64,000 nucleotides of DNA from Sphingomonas jinjuensis (GTDB lineage: Bacteria; Pseudomonadota; Alphaproteobacteria; Sphingomonadales; Sphingomonadaceae): assembly GCF_014197105.1 (NCBI RefSeq), contig NZ_JACIEV010000004.1:260784-324783 (forward strand). Reading direction: 5' to 3'. The position numbers and the translations under genes were made by a program. Within the stretch, counting starts at the first letter, position 1. Each line of letters opens with the position of its first letter. Of the stretch, positions 19,371-28,548 are shown in pieces. Under the pieces are notes generated by a model. It searched no databases, was not told the origin of the DNA, and saw only the letters and a list, made by a program, of their open reading frames with translations.

Positions 19371-20368
19371 GGCTCGCTCTCCGCCTCGCCCTCGCCTTGG
19401 CGATCCTCGTCTTCGGCACGGCGCTGGTCCTTGGATCCGTGCGGTCCGCACGCGACACGACGACGCCCCGCGACGCGCTGATCCGCGCACCGCTCGACGA
19501 CCGCGCACTCGAAGCGCTCGTCCGCGCCGACGACGCCGCCGGTCGCTGGGCCGAGGAGAAGCGCCTCATCGCGGTTTCGACCAGCTTGACCAAGCGCAAC
19601 CTGCCGATCCGCTTCATGGCGCTGGCGATCAAGGCCGCCGATGGCGATCTGGCCGGCGCCGTCCGGGACGCCGACCTCCTGCTGCGGCAACAGGCTTATC
19701 AAGCCCCCGTCTTCACGTTCCTGCGCGACGCCGCGGCGTCGGCGGAGGGACGCGACGCCATCGCGACGCGCCTCGCCGCAAGGCCGCCCTGGCGCGTCGA
19801 CCTGCTCGTCCACCAGCGCGGCCTGATCGCAGCTGGCCATGGCGACGCGGTCGCACTGCTGACCACTATGAAGGCGATCGCGCCGCCCACGGATGACGAG
19901 ATCGAGTCGCTGGCCGAAACGATCGTCGCCGCCAACGACGTCGATGCCGCCTTCGCCCTGCGCGCCGCCTTCGCGCCTGGCCGCGATCTGCTAATCGACC
20001 GAAGCTTCCGACGGCCGGGCTCGTCGCGCAGCGGCCTGCTGGGTTGGGCTTTCGGCGACACTAGCGGGCATGATGACAGGGTACGGCAGATCACCTTCGC
20101 CGACCCGGGGCGCCACGTCCTGTCATGGAAGGCACGCACACCCGGCAGCACGATCGCTGCGAGCGGCCCCTGGACGATGCGCTGCCTCCAGCCAACGCAT
20201 TTCGTAACGATCGGCCCGGTCTCGAGCGAGACGAACCACGGTGTGACCACGTCTCGCCGAACGGTCGACATTCCAGGCGGTTGCCCGGCGCAGTTTGTAT
20301 CCTTGCCACGAGACGCCGCCGTGCCGATACAGGATGTACCGCCCGCGCTTCGCGTCGACTTGTCGTAA
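19367..20368 (+). CDS. Membrane-anchored EPS-associated protein of unknown function
   Basis: 333 aa, GTG start overlapping the ligase-like gene. One N-terminal transmembrane helix (residues about 5-25) precedes an Ala-rich helical region (about 30-210) that resembles TPR-like repeats. A C-terminal beta-rich domain (about 230-333) has two pairs of Cys-containing segments (MRCLQPTHF, GGCPAQF) that could form a disulphide. A similar arrangement of a ligase-like gene with an anchored helical protein is seen beside EPS polymerases, but no specific function is known to me. It is expected to act in the periplasm with its upstream partner. Confidence 0.7.
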   Translation: MRLALRLALALAILVFGTALVLGSVRSARDTTTPRDALIRAPLDDRALEALVRADDAAGRWAEEKRLIAVSTSLTKRNLPIRFMALAIKAADGDLAGAVRDADLLLRQQAYQAPVFTFLRDAAASAEGRDAIATRLAARPPWRVDLLVHQRGLIAAGHGDAVALLTTMKAIAPPTDDEIESLAETIVAANDVDAAFALRAAFAPGRDLLIDRSFRRPGSSRSGLLGWAFGDTSGHDDRVRQITFADPGRHVLSWKARTPGSTIAASGPWTMRCLQPTHFVTIGPVSSETNHGVTTSRRTVDIPGGCPAQFVSLPRDAAVPIQDVPPALRVDLS

Positions 20369-20583
20369 TTGATAGTTTGGCAGTCAATACAATGATTTAT
20401 TTGTACCAGTCGCTAGACGCTACGGTCTAAGTGTTTGTTTTTATACACGACTGCATAAACGGCATGCATTACTGCAATATTAGCAGCCAGTATGTATCAT
20501 AATCGGACCATAAGCGGATGATGAGTCCCTTGCTGCACGGTTAACCCACCGTTAACCTGCGAATCAAACAGGGGGATTTACAG
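20369..20583 (+). promoter_or_regulatory. AT-rich leader and promoter of the PEP-CTERM gene
   Basis: 215 bp, markedly poorer in GC than the surroundings, with runs such as TTTGTTTTTATACA and TGCATAAACGGCATGCATTACTGCAATATT. It ends in a CtrA box and a strong ribosome-binding site (CAGGGGGATTTACAG) directly before the start. No open frame of useful length is present. Confidence 0.55.
20541..20556 (+). promoter_or_regulatory. Full CtrA recognition box
   Basis: TTAACCCACCGTTAAC matches the CtrA consensus TTAA-N7-TTAAC exactly: TTAA at 20541-20544, seven bases, TTAAC at 20552-20556. It ends 27 nt before the ATG of the PEP-CTERM gene. CtrA is the cell-cycle master regulator of alphaproteobacteria. 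Whether it activates or represses here depends on the unseen transcription start. Confidence 0.62.
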
Positions 20584-21132
20584 ATGAAACTCAAGAATTG
20601 GTCGGCTGCTGCGATGGCGCTGGCCGCCGCGATGACGGCTACCTCCGCCACGGCCACCGTCTTTTCCTTCGAGTTGAACGGCGCGCACCGTGCAGTGTGG
20701 ACGATCGACACCGATCAGCCGACTGACGGATATGCCGATGGCGAATCGTCCTATTACATCGTCGAGGGTAATTTTTCCGACCTGCCGGGATTCAGCGCCA
20801 AGACCAACAACGCCGCATTGATCGAATTCTACACGGATAAACTAGACGGTGGCTTCTACATCGAGGATTATTACAATACTACGGTGGACGTGGATGATCG
20901 CGCGATCCTGACGACCAACGGTCCGTCGGTCATCACCGGTCCTTCAATCGCCCCGACGTTCCTGACGGGTTCGTTCGTGTTCACCAACAAGTACAACTCG
21001 GCGGAAAAGTACAGCCTGCTCATCACCGCCATCCCGGAGCCGGCGAGCTGGGCGATGATGCTGATCGGCTTCGGCGCCATCGGGGTGACGATGCGTCGCC
21101 GCGCGAAGGGCGCTGTCACCCTGCTGGCGTGA
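20584..21132 (+). CDS. PEPxxWA-CTERM sorting-domain surface protein
   Basis: 182 aa. A signal peptide (residues 1-24, ending ATSATA) and an acidic beta-rich mature region (Asp/Thr/Asn/Tyr-rich) lead to a C-terminal sorting tag. The tag is PEPASWAMM at about 151-159, a short hydrophobic helix (LIGFGAIGVT) and MRRR. PEP-CTERM proteins are processed by an exosortase and are typically surface or matrix proteins whose genes lie beside EPS loci, as here. No exosortase (EpsH/XrtA) gene is in the window, so it must be elsewhere. A strong ribosome-binding site and a CtrA box precede it. Confidence 0.92.
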   Translation: MKLKNWSAAAMALAAAMTATSATATVFSFELNGAHRAVWTIDTDQPTDGYADGESSYYIVEGNFSDLPGFSAKTNNAALIEFYTDKLDGGFYIEDYYNTTVDVDDRAILTTNGPSVITGPSIAPTFLTGSFVFTNKYNSAEKYSLLITAIPEPASWAMMLIGFGAIGVTMRRRAKGAVTLLA

Positions 21133-21226
21133 CGATCGCGTCCGTCCGACGCAGCGGCCACGTCACGGGGCGCGGTGTCGGACGGAAGCGATGCTGACGG
21201 CGGCAACGACATGGACCGCAGCCGCC

Positions 21227-21241
21227 CGGGGCTCTGCCCCG
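21227..21241. terminator. GC hairpin after the PEP-CTERM gene
   Basis: CGGGGC/GCCCCG closes a TCT loop about 95 bp beyond the PEP-CTERM stop. There is no T-tract. It may contribute to transcript ending or to 3' stability; evidence is limited to the perfect 6-bp stem. Confidence 0.3.
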
Positions 21242-21294
21242 CCCCGGATGGTCGCGGCATGGATACAGGCAAGCTCTTGATCGGGGAGTGCATC

Positions 21295-21513
21295 ATGGGC
21301 CGTACCGAGACGTTCTTCTATCGCTTCATCGACCGCCGCCCCTGGCGGCGGATGATCATCGGCGCCGGCCTGATCGGCTATTTCGCCATCTCGCTGACCT
21401 TCCTGACGATCGGCGTGGCCTTGATCCCGCTACGCTGGTGTCGCTCCATGCTGACAACGCAGCCCCGGACAAACAGCGGGTTACGCCAGCACGACGTGAC
21501 CGCGATCAACTGA
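21295..21513 (+). CDS. Small single-pass membrane protein
   Basis: 72 aa. The ATG at 21295 follows GGGGAG at 7 nt, a better start than the upstream frame extension. Residues about 20-45 (MIIGAGLIGYFAISLTFLTIGVALI) form one strong transmembrane helix flanked by Arg-rich sequence on the N-side (DRRPWRR). The C-terminus is polar. No family is recognised. It lies just downstream of the PEP-CTERM gene in the same direction. Confidence 0.55.
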   Translation: MGRTETFFYRFIDRRPWRRMIIGAGLIGYFAISLTFLTIGVALIPLRWCRSMLTTQPRTNSGLRQHDVTAIN

Positions 21514-21537
21514 GCGGCCGAAACGGGGCTTGAAACG

Positions 21538-21687
21538 ATGTTGATCGCGATCGGCGGCGGATGTGGGGCACTCGTGTGCGCCATTGTGTACGCCCTGTTC
21601 GGTGCCCGCATGGCTGCCAAGCAGAAGACATGGACCCCGGCATCGGTGTCGCTCATCCAGAATGGCCCCGCGACGGATGACGAGTAG
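21538..21687 (+). CDS. Micro-membrane protein
   Basis: 49 aa from ATG 21538 to TAG 21687, beginning 24 nt after the 72-aa membrane protein. Residues 2-25 (LIAIGGGCGALVCAIVYALFGARM) form a hydrophobic helix. They are followed by a basic then polar tail ending ATDDE. A GGGG run precedes the start at a rather long distance. Tandem placement with another one-helix protein supports translation, but the length makes this tentative. Confidence 0.42.
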   Translation: MLIAIGGGCGALVCAIVYALFGARMAAKQKTWTPASVSLIQNGPATDDE

Positions 21688-22363
21688 TACGACGCGCGTC
21701 CGACGCGGCGTTGTGTCTTGGGGTTGATACACGAGCACATCAGGATCGTGACGGCGCGAAAGCGGGTGCCGGGCCGAAGGGAGCGGTGCTTCAGCGTCGT
21801 GACCGACACCTCGACGCCGCTGGCGACCATTTCCGCTGCCGCTACGCGGTCGCCCCGCAAAGGCTACTGACACGAAGTGCAGACGCGTGGCCGGGCCAGG
21901 CGCACGCGAGCGACGCCGCCAAAGACCTTCGCCGGGCGATCACGAGCCCAGCTCTGGATGAGTAGCGTGCCCCGTCTTGGCGACTTCAAGCACGGCCAAC
22001 CGAAGATGGTGCAGCCATTTCCATTCGGAGCCGCCCCCGCCTCACGCGCAAGAGGCTGATCCAGTAACGCTGGGGTTAGAAGCGGCATCGGCCCGCTTCC
22101 GACCTCTTACAGCATATCCTGATCGGGCGGCCGGCTGGAGAAGCGCCCCGATGCCGCTTCCACGTCAAGGGGTCGAGCCCTCATGGTCGAGGACTTGAAA
22201 ACAATCCGCCCCCTCGACCGGATTCCCGACTATGCTCTGCGTCGATCGCTATGATCAGCGCCAGCTCAGGCGATCGAAAGCCGGCCTTCCACCGCCATCG
22301 CGGCGCTCCAAAACGACAAAAGAGCCCGCACCCGGCGAGCCCCATCGTCTTCGGGTCGAGCGC
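21688..22363. other. Gene-poor, palindrome-rich stretch
   Basis: 676 bp with no convincing gene on either strand. Frames here lack codon bias or recognisable motifs. The stretch contains nested inverted repeats: GAAGCGGCATCGG at 22079-22091 against its exact complement at 22148-22160. GGTCGAG occurs twice (22171-22177, 22185-22191), facing CTCGACC at 22213-22219. It could be decayed mobile-element sequence or a structured RNA; no transposase remnant was recognised. Confidence 0.5.
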
Positions 22364-22552
22364 TCAGAAGGGGCTCGACGGCGGCAGCGGCGGGAGCACC
22401 GCAGGCGGCGGCGGGGGTGCATCCGGGCTACGCGGCGGCGCCGCCGGATTGGTCACGACCGGCGTCGTCGTCTTCTTGCGCTGGGCGTCAGCCGTTCCTG
22501 CCGTCGCGATCAGCGCAGCAGCCATGACAATCGCAGTCCCGATCCGACGCAT
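22364..22552 (-). CDS. Small proline-rich secreted protein
   Basis: 62 aa. The ATG at 22552 has AAGGAGA at a normal distance and gives a clean signal peptide (RRIGTAIVMAAALIATAGTADAQ). The mature part is short and Pro-rich (about 40 residues: KKTTTPVV, then several PPP runs), without cysteines. Such short proline-rich exported peptides are common in sphingomonads and have no assigned role. An ATG at 22603 would precede the signal peptide and is unlikely. Confidence 0.6.
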   Translation of the reverse strand: MRRIGTAIVMAAALIATAGTADAQRKKTTTPVVTNPAAPPRSPDAPPPPPAVLPPLPPSSPF

Positions 22553-22887
22553 CGGCGTATCTCCTTCAACGGTCGGGATACCACAGTTGTTGCACCGCGG
22601 CAATCGACATCGCTCAAGTAGATCGGTAATCTTCCATAGTAACGCATTTCCATTTCACGTTATCGAAGACTTCGGATTACGGGCTGAAAATCAGACACTT
22701 GACCTTCGTCAGTCCCGGCTCGGCAGGCGGTCGCCTCACGAAGAGTGCCAACTGCCCGAGTCCCCCGAGCGGCTGCCTACGCCGACCTCCGCAATCCCCG
22801 AGTCGCCGAGCGTCGCCCTAGCGTGCCCCCGGCGGCCCTGATCCGGCCGCCGGGAGCGTCGCCATCGTCGACCAGTGACTCGCCCCG
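22553..22887. other. Intergenic stretch upstream of the proline-rich gene
   Basis: 335 bp. The part next to the proline-rich gene (22600-22700) is comparatively AT-rich and would hold its promoter. The part next to the pirin gene is GC-rich and contains the hairpin at 22828-22854. No gene or RNA was recognised. Confidence 0.5.
22828..22854 (-). terminator. Perfect GC hairpin beyond the pirin gene
   Basis: A 10-bp perfect stem (CCCGGCGGCC with its complement) around a 7-nt loop, 34 bp past the pirin stop on the minus strand. No T-tract follows. It is a good candidate for a transcript end in a GC-rich genome. Confidence 0.45.
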
Positions 22888-23586
22888 TCAGGCGGCATCG
22901 ACCAGCACGATCTCCGCATCCTCGATCGCCGTGACGGTCAGTACCCGCTCGTCACGGATCGCGGCGCCGTCGCGCGCTGCCAACCGCACACCGTTGATCT
23001 CGATCGCTCCCGTCGCCGGGACGAGATAGGCATGGTGCCCTTCGCCCAACGGATATTCCGTGCTTTCACCCGCCTTCAGCGTCGCGCCGAGCACGCGCGC
23101 GTCGGTGCGGATCGGCAACGCGTCCTGGTCGCCCACGACCCCGCTCGCCAGCGTCACGAACCGACCCGAGCGCTCGCCCTTGGGAAAGGGCCGCGCGCCC
23201 CATGCCGGCTGGCCGCCGCGCTCCTTTGGCTCGATCCAGATCTGGAAGATCTTCGTTAGGTCGCTCTCGCGGTTGTATTCGGAGTGACGAACGCCCGACC
23301 CCGCGCTCATCACCTGGACGTCGCCCGCCTCAGTCCGACCCGTATTGCCCAGGCTGTCCTGATGCGTGATCGCGCCCTCGCGGACATAAGTGATGATCTC
23401 CATGTCGGCATGCGGATGCGGCGGAAAGCCGGTGCCCGCCGCGATCGCGTCGTCGTTCCACACCCGGATCGGCCCCCAGCCCATCCGCGACGGATCGTAA
23501 TAGCTCGCGAACGAAAAATGATGTTTCGCGTCCAGCCAGCCGTGATTGGCACCACCGAGCGTGGCGAAGGGGCGATGGTCGATCAT
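22888..23586 (-). CDS. Pirin family protein (YhhW-like)
   Basis: 232 aa, a bicupin. The metal ligands of E. coli YhhW are all present: His57 and His59 in PPHPHADME, His101 and Glu103 in GVRHSEYN. Pirins of this branch can oxidise quercetin in vitro; the in vivo role is unsettled, with redox sensing one suggestion. The ATG at 23586 is preceded by GAGGAGACAG. It is a single-gene unit pointing leftward, with no link to the neighbouring glycan genes beyond proximity. Confidence 0.9.
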   Translation of the reverse strand: MIDHRPFATLGGANHGWLDAKHHFSFASYYDPSRMGWGPIRVWNDDAIAAGTGFPPHPHADMEIITYVREGAITHQDSLGNTGRTEAGDVQVMSAGSGVRHSEYNRESDLTKIFQIWIEPKERGGQPAWGARPFPKGERSGRFVTLASGVVGDQDALPIRTDARVLGATLKAGESTEYPLGEGHHAYLVPATGAIEINGVRLAARDGAAIRDERVLTVTAIEDAEIVLVDAA

Positions 23587-23706
23587 GCTCTGTCTCCTCG
23601 AAAGTCCGATGAAGCGACGTAGCGCTTCGTTGCCCCCAAGATGAGCGTTCGGCCACCGTTTCGAAATAGGGATGACGGCATCACATCGTTGCCGGAATGC
23701 GACCGT

Positions 23707-24357
23707 TCAGGCGCGAATATAGAACAGATGCGTCCGCACCTTCGCCACCTTCACCATCGTGTCGCGCCAATAGGGCACCATCCAGTCGGTATGATAGTGC
23801 GTCGCCCGCCCGACCGGTCGATAGACACGCCCCGCCAGCGCCTCGCGCGCCGCCCGCCGCGCGCCGCCCCAGCCCCAATGGATCGTGCGGCGCCGGATCG
23901 ATCCGTCGCAGGTGAACGAGAATTGGCACCCCGTCACCCGCGACGATCCCTGATAGACGACACCGCAGATCGTTCGCGGAAATCCCGGCGCCCGCACCCG
24001 GTTGAGGATGACCTGGATCACCGCGCGCTGGCCCGGCCGGTCGTCGCCCGCCTCGTATAGTGCCGCCGTTGCCAGGCACTCGGTCGCCTGCGCGCGTTCC
24101 GCCGGGCCGCCTCGGAAGCGATAGCGGATCGGCGGCAGCCAGCGCCTGGCCTCGATCGGCACCCTGGCATTCGACGCACGCGCCTCGGCCATCGACATCG
24201 GCTCGGGCAAGTTGGGCACCACCTTTTCCGGGCGCCACGGCCCCATCACCCCGGCGGCGATCACCACGAACGCCACGACGCCGATCAGCAGCAACCAGCG
24301 CTCCGCCGCGCCCGGCGCCTGGCGCCGACGGGAACGGGATGATCGACGTTGCGCCAT
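23707..24357 (-). CDS. Membrane-anchored SleB-type cell-wall hydrolase
   Basis: 216 aa. A basic cytoplasmic start (AQRRSSRSRRR) is followed by one transmembrane helix (LLLIGVVAFVVIAAGVMG). A Hydrolase_2 (SleB) domain follows from about residue 90: CLATAALYEAGDDRPGQRAVIQVILNRV with the likely catalytic Glu, then GVVYQGSSRVTGCQFSFTCDG. These are peptidoglycan lytic enzymes; outside spore formers they remodel the wall. The ATG at 24357 is chosen over one seven codons upstream because the basic N-terminus begins there. It lies 48 nt after fucP in the same direction, so it may be read through from the fucose operon. Confidence 0.85.
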   Translation of the reverse strand: MAQRRSSRSRRRQAPGAAERWLLLIGVVAFVVIAAGVMGPWRPEKVVPNLPEPMSMAEARASNARVPIEARRWLPPIRYRFRGGPAERAQATECLATAALYEAGDDRPGQRAVIQVILNRVRAPGFPRTICGVVYQGSSRVTGCQFSFTCDGSIRRRTIHWGWGGARRAAREALAGRVYRPVGRATHYHTDWMVPYWRDTMVKVAKVRTHLFYIRA

Positions 24358-24405
24358 GGAAGCGCCTCTACCATCCAAATTGCCGCCCGCCAGCGGCGGA
24401 TGAGG

Positions 24406-25650
24406 CTATGCCCGGCGCGCCGCCATGCGGGCGAACGACAGCACCACGGCAAAGCTCAGCACCGGCACCAGCAGCGCCATATTGATCCCGGCGAGATCCG
24501 ATACGCGCCCCATCGCGCCGGTCAGCACCGCGCCGCCGATGATCGCCATCACGATCAGCGACGCACCCGATTGCGCCAACGGCCCCAGCCCGCGCAGGCC
24601 GAGCGCGAAGATCGTCGGGAACTGCACCGACATGAAGAAGCTCGCCGCCACCAGCGCCCACAGCCCCGGCTCGCCGCCGACGAAGGCCGCAACCAGCGTC
24701 AGCAGCGCGGCGACCGTCGCAAACACCGCCAGCAACGTCGCCGACGCGATCCGCGCCATCAGCGCCGATCCGACGAAGCGGCCGATGCCGAACAGCACCA
24801 GGCTGGCGAACAGATAGTCCGCCGCCGACCGCTCGATCATGCCGGCCACGTTCGCCTGCGCATAGCGGATGGTATAGCTCCACAGCCCGACCTGAGCGCC
24901 GACGTAGAAGAACTGCGCGATCACCGCGAAGCGCAGCACCGGCTGCCGCAGGACCGACGCGACGCCCGCCAATCCCGCGCCCTCCGCCTCGTCGCGATGC
25001 CGCGGGAAGCGCACCAGCAACGCCGCCACCGCCACCGCCAGCACCACCAGCCCGATCGCCAGATACGGCAGCTGTACCGCCGCCACCTCCTCGCGCAGCA
25101 GTGCAGTGCGTGCCGCGGGCGCCATCACCGCGATCTGCGCAGGATCATGCCCCAGCTCCGACAGGATGAAATATTTGCCGATCAGCACGCCCGCGACGGT
25201 CCCGACCGGGTTCGCCGCCTGCGCCAGCGTCAGCCGCCGCGCCGCGCCTGCGGGATCGCCCAGCTCCGCGATCAACGGGTTGGCGGTCGTCTCCAGGAAC
25301 GCCAGCCCGCTCGCGATGACGAACAGCGCAGCGAGGAAATAGCGATACTCGCCATAATGCCCCGCCGGATAGAACAGCAGCGCGCCGATGCCGTACAGCG
25401 TCAGGCCGATCACGATCGCGGTCTTGTATCCCCGCTTGCGCGCGACGATCGCCGCGGGGATCGCGAACACGAAATAGCCGATGTAGAAGGCCTGCTGGAC
25501 GAAGCTGGTTTCGAAATCGCTCAAGCTGAAGGCGCGGCGGAATTGCGCGATTAGGATGTCGTTGAGATTGTTCGCCATTCCCCACAGGAAGAACAACACC
25601 ACCGTCAGGATGATCGCCGGCCGGAACCCGCGCGCCTGCTCGCCCTTCAT
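24406..25650 (-). CDS. fucP: L-fucose:H+ symporter (FucP family MFS)
   Basis: 414 aa, twelve transmembrane helices. The N-terminal FFLWGMANNLNDILIAQF followed by FSLSDFETSFVQQAFYIGYF is the FucP/GluP signature, and FLETTANPLIAELGDP and LAQAANPVGTVAG follow in the expected place. It imports L-fucose freed by the fucosidase in the same locus. The ATG at 25650 has GGAGGAG at good distance; the longer frame upstream adds 31 non-hydrophobic residues. It is 49 nt downstream of the SDR gene and completes the fucose uptake and oxidation set. Confidence 0.9.
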   Translation of the reverse strand: MKGEQARGFRPAIILTVVLFFLWGMANNLNDILIAQFRRAFSLSDFETSFVQQAFYIGYFVFAIPAAIVARKRGYKTAIVIGLTLYGIGALLFYPAGHYGEYRYFLAALFVIASGLAFLETTANPLIAELGDPAGAARRLTLAQAANPVGTVAGVLIGKYFILSELGHDPAQIAVMAPAARTALLREEVAAVQLPYLAIGLVVLAVAVAALLVRFPRHRDEAEGAGLAGVASVLRQPVLRFAVIAQFFYVGAQVGLWSYTIRYAQANVAGMIERSAADYLFASLVLFGIGRFVGSALMARIASATLLAVFATVAALLTLVAAFVGGEPGLWALVAASFFMSVQFPTIFALGLRGLGPLAQSGASLIVMAIIGGAVLTGAMGRVSDLAGINMALLVPVLSFAVVLSFARMAARRA

Positions 25651-25699
25651 GCCACACTCCTCCTCCACGGCCGCATCGCTCTTGTCGGCGACGACGGCG

Positions 25700-27752
<2,053 letters not shown>

Positions 27753-27756
<4 letters not shown>

Positions 27757-28493
27757 TTCACCCACCCGCCGTCTATTACATGGACGGCGCCGGTCGTGAA
27801 GCCCGCCTCGTCGCTGGCGAGATAGGCGACCAGCGCGGCGATCTCCTCCGCGCGGCCCAGCCGGCCCATCGGCTGGCGCGCGACGAAGGCGGCATCGGCA
27901 TCGGCCACCGCCACGCCCTGCGCCGCCGCCTGGTCGACGACGCGCTGGCGCAGCGATGGCGTCTCGACCGTGCCGGGGCAGATGCAGTTGCAGCGGATGC
28001 CGCGACCGACGAAATCGGCGGCGACCGCCTTGGTCAGCCCGATCACCGCGCCCTTCGATGCGCCATAGGCGCAGCGGTTGGGAATGCCCTTCACGCTTGA
28101 TGCGATCGACGACATGTTGACGATCGCACCGCCGCCCTTGTCCAGCATGCCGGGCAGGAATGCGCGGATCATGTGATAGCTGGCGTGGACGTTGAGGTCG
28201 AACGACAACGCCCAGTCCGCCTCGCTGCCTGCCAGGATATCGCCCGCCGCGACATAACCCGCAATGTTGCACAGCGTATCGATCGCGCCGATCCGATCGG
28301 GCAGCGCAGCAACCTCGGCGGCGTTGGTCAGGTCGACCAATACCCGTTCGACACCGTCGATGGCGTTCAGCGCGTCGCCGTCGCGGTCGAGCGCCCACAC
28401 CTTCGCGCCCTCGTCACGCAGCCGTTCGGCACTGGCACGGCCGATACCGTTCGCTGCGGCAGTGACGACCACCACCTTATTCAAAAATCGCAT
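27753..28493 (-). CDS. SDR oxidoreductase, probable 2-keto-3-deoxy-L-fuconate dehydrogenase
   Basis: 246 aa. The start FLNKVVVVTAAANGIGRASAERL and the NMSSIASSVKGIPNRCAYGASKGA active-site region resemble 2-keto-3-deoxy-L-fuconate dehydrogenases described from Xanthomonas-type pathways. The enzyme would oxidise the dehydratase product with NAD. Of several in-frame starts, the ATG at 28493 is favoured by an upstream GGGGGGA and the usual N-terminus. It is 55 nt from the end of the fucosidase gene and probably continues the same operon. Confidence 0.82.
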
Positions 28494-28548
28494 CTTTTCC
28501 CCCCGGTCTTGCATCATGCGCCGGCATTTTCATTAGTCAAACGTAATT

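Noticed and set aside
21378..21860. 160-codon minus-strand frame across the micro-membrane genes
   Set aside because: It has no motif or plausible start and contains low-complexity sequence. The plus-strand small genes have better start signals, although neither is certain.
22141..22225. Possible tRNA-like fold
   Set aside because: GGTCGAG/CTCGACC can pair as an acceptor-like stem, but no T-loop (GTTCRANNC) or D-loop consensus and no 3' CCA were found.
21688..22363. Degraded insertion sequence
   Set aside because: Inverted repeats exist, but no transposase fragment could be recognised in any frame and no target-site duplication was seen.
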